NCBI GenBank assembly: GCA_964542875.1
Contig: CAZIWA010000211.1
Location: 1-5,550, forward strand
Direction: 5' to 3'
DNA length: 5,550 bases
Origin: CAZGOM01 sp964542875
GTDB taxonomy: Bacteria; Planctomycetota; Phycisphaerae; Phycisphaerales; Phycisphaeraceae
The position numbers and the translations under genes were made by a program. Positions within the stretch are counted from its first letter, which is position 1. Each line of letters opens with the position of its first letter. This document shows, piece by piece, positions 1 through 5,085 of the stretch. The notes below the pieces were generated by a model. The model was not told the origin of the DNA, ran no database searches, and saw only the letters and a list, made by a program, of their open reading frames with translations.

Positions 1-1374
1 GCCGATGGCCTGGGTGAGTGCGTTGCCGATGGCGGTGCCTTCGAAGGGGCCGACGATGACGGGCTTGCCGAGTGCGTCGGCGGTCATCTGGTTAAGGAGG
101 ATGTTTTGACCGCCGCCGCCGACGATGTGGAGGAGGTCGAATTGGTTGCCGGTGAGTTTTTCCAGGCCGATGAGCGTGTTGCGGTAGGTGAGGGCGAGGG
201 ATTCAAGGCAGCAGCGGACGAGTTCGCCCGGGGTTTTGGGGAGGGGCTGGCCGGTGGCCTTGGCGAAGGCGCGGATCTTGGCAGGCATGTCGCCGGGTGA
301 GGCGAAGGGAATGTGGCCGGGATCGATGAGGGTTTTGAAAGGCTTTGTGAGGACGGCGAGCTTGGTGAGGTCGGCGTAGGAGATGTCCTGGCCGTGCTTG
401 GCGAGGTCGCGCTTGACTTCCTGGACGAGCCAGAGGCCGGCGATGTTTTTGAGGTAGCGGATTTTGCCGCCGACGCCTGCTTCGTTGGTGAAGCCGGCTT
501 CGAGACTGGCGGGGGAGACGATGGGCTTATCAAGCTCGGCGCCCATGAGGGACCAGGTGCCGGAGGAGAGATATGCCCACTTGCCGGATGCGAGGTAGGA
601 GGCTTCGACAGGGACTGCGGCGACGGCGCTGGCGGTGTCATGCGTGCCGGGGATGATGACGTCGATGGGCTTGAGGCCCGCTTCGGCGGCAAGCTCAGGA
701 CGGAGCTGGCCGATTTTGGTGCCGGCGGGGACCGTCGCGGAAAACATATGGGTGGGAAGGCCGAGCTCTTTTAAGAGAGGCGTTGCCCATTTGCCGGTTT
801 TGGGGTTGATCATCTGCGAGGTGGAAGCGATGGTGGCTTCGACGACAGGCTTGCCGGAGAACCAGAAGTGGAGGAGGTCGGGGATGAAAAGAAGCTTGTC
901 GGCGGTCTTGAGGACGTTGGGGTCGGAAGTGTTTTGAGCAAAGACCTGGTTCAGGGTGTTTAAGAACATGAACTGGATGCCGGTGGCGGCGTAGACTTTT
1001 TCGCGGCCGACTTTCTTAAGGATGGTCTGTTCGGCGGGGATGTTGCGCGGATCGCGGTAGGTGTAAGGCAGGCCGATGAGCTCGCCGGATTTATTGATGT
1101 AGACGCAGTCGACGCCCCAGGTGTCCACACCGAGGCTGACGATGGAGAGCTTTTGTTTCTTGGCTTCAATGGCGGCGAGGCGGAGGCCTTCCTTGAGGTT
1201 TGCCCAGATGTGGAGGATGTTCCAGTGGAGGCCGGTGGGGGTCTGAACCGGGAGCGTGGAGAAGCGGTTGATCTCGGTGGTGGTGAGCTTGTCGTTTTTC
1301 AGGACGGCGAGAATGGTGCGGCCGGATTCGGCGCCGAGATCGAAAGCGAGGAAGGCACTGGGGGATTTTTTCAT
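1..1374 (-). CDS. rhaB: Rhamnulokinase (FGGY-family sugar kinase), C-terminus cut by window edge
   Basis: Predicted to phosphorylate L-rhamnulose with ATP in cytoplasmic L-rhamnose catabolism. I read 458 codons without a stop from the ATG at 1374 to the window edge. Seen in the translation: an N-terminal phosphate-binding motif DLGAESGR (residues 12-19); DTWGVDCVYI (84-93) followed by YRDPR, typical of rhamnulokinases; TGIQFMFLNTLNQ (about 131-143); GTHDTASAVA (243-252) with the likely catalytic Asp246; SSGTWSLMG (270-278); FTNEAGVGG (about 295-303); and the adenine-site glycine motif VGGGGQN (418-424). The rhamnulokinase-specific motifs argue against xylulokinase, glycerol kinase or fuculokinase. 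The family is usually about 480-490 residues, so only a short C-terminal piece is missing. The ATG is the first start after an in-frame TAG upstream. Only a weak AGG precedes it. It lies 295 bases beyond the creatininase-family gene, so it may or may not share that transcript. Confidence 0.9.
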   Translation of the reverse strand, partial: MKKSPSAFLAFDLGAESGRTILAVLKNDKLTTTEINRFSTLPVQTPTGLHWNILHIWANLKEGLRLAAIEAKKQKLSIVSLGVDTWGVDCVYINKSGELIGLPYTYRDPRNIPAEQTILKKVGREKVYAATGIQFMFLNTLNQVFAQNTSDPNVLKTADKLLFIPDLLHFWFSGKPVVEATIASTSQMINPKTGKWATPLLKELGLPTHMFSATVPAGTKIGQLRPELAAEAGLKPIDVIIPGTHDTASAVAAVPVEASYLASGKWAYLSSGTWSLMGAELDKPIVSPASLEAGFTNEAGVGGKIRYLKNIAGLWLVQEVKRDLAKHGQDISYADLTKLAVLTKPFKTLIDPGHIPFASPGDMPAKIRAFAKATGQPLPKTPGELVRCCLESLALTYRNTLIGLEKLTGNQFDLLHIVGGGGQNILLNQMTADALGKPVIVGPFEGTAIGNALTQAIG

Positions 1375-1669
1375 GGGGAACCTATGGGAAGGAATTGGGG
1401 GGATTTTAGCTTTGTTTGGGGTGACGGGGAGGGAAGGCTGCTAAACCATGACTATGGAACGAAGAGGGGAGCGGATTTTTTTGACTCAGATTAAAAGGAT
1501 GAGGGACGAACAATGAGGATTGGGCTGAGAGCAAGATTTATATGGTGGGGTTTGGCAGACGGGTGCTGAGTGATTCCAGCCGCCGGGGAATTGAATTACG
1601 GTCGTAAAACGGCAGATCGGATTGCGACGAAGACGCCCGATCTGACCTGCCTGGGAATATTTGCGTGGG
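1375..1669. other. Intergenic region between creatininase-family gene and rhaB
   Basis: This 295-base gap on the transcribed minus strand holds no convincing ORF. It contains one candidate hairpin just after the creatininase stop (1613-1644). A TATAAA-like hexamer occurs on the minus strand near 1537-1542, without a recognisable -35 box at the usual spacing. I cannot tell whether rhaB has its own promoter here. Confidence 0.5.
1613..1644 (-). terminator. Possible weak terminator or attenuator hairpin after the creatininase-family gene
   Basis: CAGATCGG (1613-1620) and CCGATCTG (1637-1644) form a perfect 8-bp stem around a 16-base loop. The loop can add a 3-bp GCG/CGC helix. On the minus strand the hairpin starts 25 bases after the stop codon and is followed, after two bases and a G, by only four T residues. 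The position suits a terminator, but the short T-run makes it weak. It could also be a processing or attenuation site ahead of rhaB. Confidence 0.3.
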
Positions 1670-2551
1670 TTATTCGGCGAGGGCGTCCCAACCGGGGAAG
1701 GTGGGGTTGGGTTGTTCTTTGTAGGAGCCGTACCAGTAGCGGCGGGTGGCACGTTCGAAGCGGGTCCAGATGGCGGCGGTATCGTTGTGGGAGGGGGCGC
1801 GCCAAGTGGGGTTGGGGGTGTGGGTGGCGAGGAGCGATTGGGCGAGAGCGCCGAGATTTTTGACCTGGGAGGCGATGATTTTTTCGCCGATTTCCTTGGA
1901 GGGGAGTTTGGGGGAAGAGAAGTCGACGAAGCCGGCGAATTTTTCGCCCAGCTCGGCGGGGGCGGTGGTTTTGGAGAGGTCGACCATGTGGGGGTGGAGG
2001 GCCATGAGCTGGGAGGTTTCGGTGATGCCCGCGTGGTCGCCGCGGTGAGGGAGATCAGCATCGATGAGGGAGAAGTCCATGAGGGCTTTGATGCGCAGAG
2101 GGGAGTTTGTTTTGCGGAGGTAGAAGTCGGCGAGGAGGCGCATGTTGGCTTCGAGTCCGCCGCCGTGGCCGGTGACGAGGACTGCGGCTTTGAAGCCGGC
2201 GGCGTCGATGGCGCGGATGTGATAGAGGACGTTTTGGAGGAAGAGGTCGTAGGGGAGCGAGGAGGCGAGCGAGCGTTTGACGCCGACATCGCAGAGCCAG
2301 CCGCGGCCTTGGGCGTTGTCGTGAAATTCGGGGAGGTCCTGGATGTGCCAGACGAAGTCTGGAGCAACGATGCCGCCGAAGGTTTTGGCGGTTTGGTTGA
2401 CGATGCCTGCGGCCTTGTGGAAGTCGAGGCCGAGGGCGTTGAATCCGCCGTGAGGCTCGGCGAGGCCGTAGGGCATGTAGCAGACGTTGAAGGCGTTTTG
2501 GGCTTCGAGGAACTCGTGGGGGAGCATTTCGTCCCAGCGGTGTTTTTTCAT
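1670..2551 (-). CDS. Creatininase-family metal-dependent amidohydrolase
   Basis: A 293-residue cytoplasmic protein of the creatininase/creatinine amidohydrolase family, metal-dependent enzymes that hydrolyse C-N amide bonds; no signal peptide is seen. Visible motifs: MPYGLAEPHG (26-35) and GLD (41-43), giving Glu32, His34 and Asp43, the same spacing as metal ligands Glu34, His36 and Asp45 of Pseudomonas creatininase; TGHGGGLEAN (127-136) with His129; and DHAGITETS (172-180) with Glu178. The true substrate cannot be read from the sequence. The family also includes the mycofactocin peptidase MftE and the archaeal formamide hydrolase ArfB, so creatinine is only one possibility. It starts 18 bases after the fhcA stop, in the same frame, with no Shine-Dalgarno sequence. 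This suggests co-transcription and probably translational coupling, and therefore a role linked to FhcA. Confidence 0.85.
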   Translation of the reverse strand: MKKHRWDEMLPHEFLEAQNAFNVCYMPYGLAEPHGGFNALGLDFHKAAGIVNQTAKTFGGIVAPDFVWHIQDLPEFHDNAQGRGWLCDVGVKRSLASSLPYDLFLQNVLYHIRAIDAAGFKAAVLVTGHGGGLEANMRLLADFYLRKTNSPLRIKALMDFSLIDADLPHRGDHAGITETSQLMALHPHMVDLSKTTAPAELGEKFAGFVDFSSPKLPSKEIGEKIIASQVKNLGALAQSLLATHTPNPTWRAPSHNDTAAIWTRFERATRRYWYGSYKEQPNPTFPGWDALAE

Positions 2552-2569
2552 GATGTGGGTCTTGGTGTT

Positions 2570-4135
2570 TTAGACGCCGGTGCAGGCGCCGGAGGCGTTG
2601 AGCCATTGGTTGACGAGGGTTTGGCCCTGGGGGTCTGGTGCGGTGCCGGAAGAGAGCCGGAGGCCGGGAGATTGCGTGGTGAGCTGGCCGTTTTCGACCA
2701 GGATGTGGCCGGCTTTGATGGTGTACTGCGCACGGGAGAACATGGAGACGGGGTCGGAGGGTTTGTCAGGATAGATGGCGATGTCCGCATCTGCGCCGGG
2801 GGCGAGATGGCCCTTGTTTTTAAGGCCCAAGGCCTTGGCGGGGGCGACGCGGGTGATGGAGACGATTTCCGAAAGCGTGTATTCGCGGGTGATGGAAGCC
2901 AGGCCGGTGCGTTTGGCGGCGTTGGGGTGTGCGCCTTTGAGCTGCTCATCGCGCATGGGCTTGGACATTAACAGGCCGATGAGGTGAGGGTAGTTGAGGA
3001 AGGATCCGCCGTTGGGGTGGTCGATGGTGAGGGAGATTTGCGTGGGGTCCGGGGCCAGGAGGGCGAGCTCCAGGCCCGTGGCCCATTGGATGGCGTGGGT
3101 GGGGTTGTCGTGGGTGTGGACCAGGGGCATGATGCCGAAGCAGTCTTCATTGCCGGACTCAAAGAAGTGGGCGGGCTTGCCGGGGACGCCGACGTGGCGG
3201 TAAAGCGCGTGTTCAAGCGGGAGGTCTGCGGTGGCGGTGAAGGCGGGGCCGAAGCTGACCATGCCGAGATCGACGGTGATGCGGGGGTTTTGCGCCAAGG
3301 CGGAGAGCAGGGTGTCCGGGCTGCTTTTGAAGCCGCCTTTTTTGGTTTTGGTGTAGGCGTAGTACTGGAGGTGGGCCAGGTGGAGGCGCTTGCCCTGCAT
3401 GGCGTGGATGAGGGCGGCGGTGATGTCGACGTTGCCGGGTTCACCAAGCTGCGGGCCGTGGACGTGAACGCCGTGGGAAAGGCCCAGTTCGTCGGCGATG
3501 TCCGCCAGGAAGCCGATCATGGTGCGCGGGGAGATGGCGGTGCCGGGGATGGTGTCATCGAGGGAATCGACGTGGTGGCGGGAGGGGTCTCGCCGCCAGG
3601 CGGCGACGCCGGTGGGGTTGACGGCTTTGATGCCGAAGGCGTTGGACTCGTGAAGGAGGGCGCGGACGATGGATTTTGCGCCGTCGATGTCCTGCTCGGC
3701 GAGGCGGTCGATGAGGGCTTCGTGGTTGCCCATGAGGACGAGGATGCCGGCGTCGAGGTTGGGCAGGCGATCAAGCTGGCGGTGGGACGTGGCTGCGCCC
3801 TGCGGTGTGACCGCGGGCTCCATGACGGTGGCGTAGCCCATGAGGGAATAGAGCCGGCCGGCCTCCTGGGGCGTGGGGACGATGGTGTCGTAACCGGAGA
3901 CAGACTGGATGACACGGGCGGTGTTGATGGGGAGGGAGGCAACGTGGGAGTGGACTTCCACGCCCGCAGGCATGATGACGGAGTTGCTGGCGTCGATGGT
4001 TTTGGGAGCGATGGCGGGGGAGGAGAATTGGGAGACGACTTTGCCGTTTTCGACGAGGAGGTTGCGGGTTTCGCCGTGGATGTTGGAGGCGGGGTCGTAG
4101 AGCTTGCCGTTGATGATGCGCAGGGGGGTGGGCAT
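2570..4135 (-). CDS. fhcA: Formylmethanofuran dehydrogenase subunit A / formyltransferase-hydrolase complex subunit A
   Basis: A 521-residue amidohydrolase-superfamily protein of the FwdA/FmdA/FhcA type. In bacterial methylotrophs FhcA is the hydrolase of the FhcABCD complex, releasing formate from formyl-methanofuran (or an analogue) in the tetrahydromethanopterin C1 pathway. Seen: an N-terminal strand domain with NGKLYDP (9-15) and GE (21-22); the metal motif VHSH (His62, His64) after MPAGVE; the EPAVTPQGA segment (106-114); GIKAVNPTG (168-176), whose Lys170 matches the carboxylated lysine of archaeal FwdA; HVHGPQLGEPGN (224-235); LAHLQYYAY (253-261); and TIDHPNGGSF (370-379), whose Asp372 matches the catalytic/metal Asp. 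All expected metal ligands are present, so the enzyme looks active. The length is normal for the family. The start is fixed by an in-frame TAG 12 bases upstream; no Shine-Dalgarno is seen. fhcB, fhcC and fhcD do not flank it. A dihydropyrimidinase-type hydrolase is a less likely alternative. Confidence 0.88.
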   Translation of the reverse strand: MPTPLRIINGKLYDPASNIHGETRNLLVENGKVVSQFSSPAIAPKTIDASNSVIMPAGVEVHSHVASLPINTARVIQSVSGYDTIVPTPQEAGRLYSLMGYATVMEPAVTPQGAATSHRQLDRLPNLDAGILVLMGNHEALIDRLAEQDIDGAKSIVRALLHESNAFGIKAVNPTGVAAWRRDPSRHHVDSLDDTIPGTAISPRTMIGFLADIADELGLSHGVHVHGPQLGEPGNVDITAALIHAMQGKRLHLAHLQYYAYTKTKKGGFKSSPDTLLSALAQNPRITVDLGMVSFGPAFTATADLPLEHALYRHVGVPGKPAHFFESGNEDCFGIMPLVHTHDNPTHAIQWATGLELALLAPDPTQISLTIDHPNGGSFLNYPHLIGLLMSKPMRDEQLKGAHPNAAKRTGLASITREYTLSEIVSITRVAPAKALGLKNKGHLAPGADADIAIYPDKPSDPVSMFSRAQYTIKAGHILVENGQLTTQSPGLRLSSGTAPDPQGQTLVNQWLNASGACTGV

Positions 4136-4157
4136 GGGGGGATTCTAATGGGAAGAA

Positions 4158-4181
4158 GGGGCTGGGGTCTAGGGTCTGGGG
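4158..4181 (+). other. G-quadruplex motif with tandem GGGTCT units upstream of fhcA
   Basis: Four G-runs (4158-4161, 4164-4167, 4172-4174, 4178-4181) are separated by loops of 2, 4 and 3 bases, which fits the G3+N1-7 quadruplex rule. A fifth run at 4150-4152 could substitute. Three GGGTCT units (4165-4170, 4172-4177, 4179-4184) make it a short imperfect tandem repeat. It lies 23-46 bases upstream of the fhcA start, with the G-rich strand being the fhcA template strand. Whether it folds or affects transcription is unknown. Confidence 0.5.
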
Positions 4182-4286
4182 TCTGGTCAGAGGAAGAGGG
4201 AGTTGTTATGCGTGGGGCGAGCGAGATTCTGGGGGGGAAAGCATTTGGGGTTATTTGTCGGCACATGCGCCCGGGGTATCGGGTTT

Positions 4287-4403
4287 TCGGGTTATCGGGG
4301 GCTTCGATCAAGTTCATGCCATTCAGGGTGAATGCCATTTTGCGGCATGATTCCCCTTTGGGCTCCAGATAGACGCCCGACAACCCGCCCCCCGATAACC
4401 CGA
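4287..4403. repeat. 117-bp element with perfect 15-bp terminal inverted repeats (MITE/REP-like candidate)
   Basis: TCGGGTTATCGGGGG (4287-4301) is the exact reverse complement of CCCCCGATAACCCGA (4389-4403), with 87 bases between. The interior contains its own palindromic sequence: CATTCA/TGAATG (4320-4325 and 4329-4334), overlapped by alternative CATGCC/GGCATG pairing (4315-4320 and 4344-4349). Partial copies of the arm sequence lie beside it, GGGGTATCGGG at 4273-4283 and a CCCGACAACCCG variant near 4376-4387. Transposase-free inverted-repeat elements of this size are typical of MITEs or REP/BIME sequences. No clear target-site duplication is visible. It could also be a large stem-loop in the fhcA 5' untranslated region. 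Confidence 0.5.
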
Positions 4404-4545
4404 GCGCGTGGGCCATCATCGAGTGCTTTTACCCTGGTAATGGTTAAAAATTGTGAAACATTCAAGTGGGTGCGGGAGTGTGGCCGATGATGTAAGGCGG
4501 GGAGATTCGAAGCGGGGTTGGGGTGGTTGGATTAAGTTTGATGAC

Positions 4546-4560
4546 ATGAACCCTGTTCAT
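4546..4560. other. Small perfect hairpin/palindrome
   Basis: ATGAAC and GTTCAT form a perfect 6-bp stem around the loop CCT at the left border of the AT-rich stretch. It may be an operator-like dyad or a small hairpin. A terminator role is unlikely, since no gene reads into it on either strand. Confidence 0.3.
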
Positions 4561-4603
4561 TTCCAGAATTATTCAAAAATTCTTATAAATTCAGTTATTG
4601 GCT

Positions 4604-4623
4604 TTGACTTTTCAACATGTCAA
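4604..4623. promoter_or_regulatory. Dyad TTGAC-N10-GTCAA in AT-rich region, operator-like
   Basis: TTGAC (4604-4608) and its reverse complement GTCAA (4619-4623) are spaced by ten bases, about 1.5 helical turns centre to centre, inside the AT-rich part of the divergent intergenic region. Each half resembles a -35 element on its own strand, TTGACT on plus and TTGACA on minus. No matching -10 box lies at 16-18 bases on either strand. It may be a binding site for a dimeric regulator, but chance is not excluded. Confidence 0.25.
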
Positions 4624-4757
4624 TATTTTCTGTAATTGGTTTTCTGGAGGGTATTTACGACGGAATGTGAGAATCTGCCAACATCGGGGGTATCGGGGAA
4701 TATCTGTCTTTAATTTGGATTGTGTTCGAGTAACATACTTTGCAAGGAAACCCTTAG

Positions 4758-4775
4758 CGGGCAATGGAGTGCTCG
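4758..4775 (+). promoter_or_regulatory. Hairpin with ATGGAG hexaloop, candidate CsrA-type site
   Basis: CGGGCA (4758-4763) pairs with TGCTCG (4770-4775), one pair being G-U, to close the hexaloop ATGGAG. The loop is identical to that of the hairpin at 5038-5055 in the sigma factor leader and carries the ANGGA core of CsrA/RsmA sites. It counts as a leader element only if transcription starts upstream of it. Confidence 0.35.
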
Positions 4776-4812
4776 ACTTTGGCCCATCCCATGGATGAGA
4801 ACGGTTGCGAAT

Positions 4813-4831
4813 CGATGCTGAACAGGCATCG
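4813..4831 (+). other. Small hairpin upstream of the sigma factor leader
   Basis: CGATGC (4813-4818) and GCATCG (4826-4831) form a perfect 6-bp stem around the 7-base loop TGAACAG. A GT-rich tract with four T residues follows about ten bases later. No upstream plus-strand gene needs a terminator here, so it could be part of a long leader. Its role is unknown. Confidence 0.3.
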
Positions 4832-4936
4832 GGTTGTGGTGTTTTAATCCAAAGTAGGGTCGATTTTAGGGGTTTCTGATTTAGACGCTTGATCTGGTCA
4901 TGTGCGGTGATTGGGTTGGGCGTTTGTGTCGGTCGG

Positions 4937-5085
4937 GGTGACGGGTGTTTTTCTAGCCAAAGACACTTGTCGCCAAAGAGGCAGATCTGGCCAGGAAGCC
5001 GGGTTTGTCTGAAAAGGTCCGCCGATGTCGGGGCGAAACACGCATGGAGGCGTGTACGACATCAGGCTCGGGTCAAGGAGTGACC
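4937..5085 (+). promoter_or_regulatory. Structured leader of the sigma factor gene: four consecutive hairpins, three with GGA loops (candidate CsrA/RsmA-controlled leader)
   Basis: Hairpin 1 (4937-4974) is a continuous 16-bp stem with four G-U pairs and loop CTAGCC. Hairpin 2 (4982-5011) is a 10-bp stem with a 4-base bulge and loop CAGGAA. Hairpin 3 (5021-5067) has a 10-bp lower stem with one bulged A, an internal loop, and a 6-bp upper stem ACACGC/GCGTGT closing loop ATGGAG. Hairpin 4 (5071-5085) is a 5-bp stem GGTCA/TGACC whose loop AGGAG is the Shine-Dalgarno sequence, ending directly before the start codon. GGA in apical loops, with one site on the ribosome binding site and others 31 and 83 bases upstream, is the known pattern of CsrA/RsmA targets. 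The fold is read directly; the regulator is inferred. I do not recognise a known riboswitch class. Confidence 0.5.
5076..5080 (+). promoter_or_regulatory. Shine-Dalgarno AGGAG in a hairpin loop, for the sigma factor gene
   Basis: AGGAG lies five bases before the ATG at 5086 and fixes that start. It forms the whole loop of the 5-bp hairpin at 5071-5085, so it is exposed but boxed in by a stem abutting the start codon. It is the only strong Shine-Dalgarno sequence among the four gene starts in the window. Confidence 0.75.

Larger units (their letters stand above)
4136..5085. other. 950-base divergent intergenic region
   Basis: No convincing protein gene is present; the short ORFs lack recognisable domains and credible ribosome binding sites. 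From left to right it holds: G-rich tandem GGGTCT units just upstream of fhcA (4158-4184); a 117-bp inverted-repeat element (4287-4403); a markedly AT-rich stretch (about 4530-4760) that is the natural place for promoters; several small hairpins; and the structured leader of the sigma factor gene (4937-5085). A TAACAT/CATACT -10-like sequence lies at 4731-4739 on the plus strand, but I see no good -35 box at standard spacing, so no promoter is called. Confidence 0.7.

Noticed and set aside
84..692. 202-codon minus-strand ORF
   Set aside because: Ser/Pro-rich shifted-frame reading of rhaB; the rhaB frame carries all kinase motifs through this stretch.
1661..2971. 436-codon plus-strand ORF
   Set aside because: It runs antisense to the creatininase-family gene and the end of fhcA, both of which have clear family motifs. 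Its translation is a Gly/Val/Glu/Asp-rich mixture without domains, as expected opposite GC-rich codons.
2984..4372. 462-codon plus-strand ORF
   Set aside because: Antisense to fhcA, low-complexity Gly/Val/Asp composition, no recognisable motif; a by-product of GC-rich third codon positions.
3517..4419. 300-codon minus-strand ORF starting upstream of fhcA
   Set aside because: It is mostly a shifted frame of fhcA, rich in Ser/Pro. Its first part reads through the inverted-repeat element. I cannot support it as a protein, although the open frame across the element is worth remembering if the repeat proves to be widespread.
4453..4798. Two overlapping small plus-strand ORFs (60 and 66 codons)
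   Set aside because: They lie in the AT-rich intergenic stretch, lack a credible ribosome binding site and show no recognisable domain.
4714..4853. 8-bp inverted repeat TTTGGATT/AATCCAAA spaced by 124 bases
   Set aside because: Too short for its spacing to stand out from chance, and the pairing does not extend in either direction.
4937..4974. Hairpin 1 as a transcription terminator
   Set aside because: No gene lies upstream on the plus strand, and the stem is not followed by a T-run; on the minus strand there is no upstream gene either.
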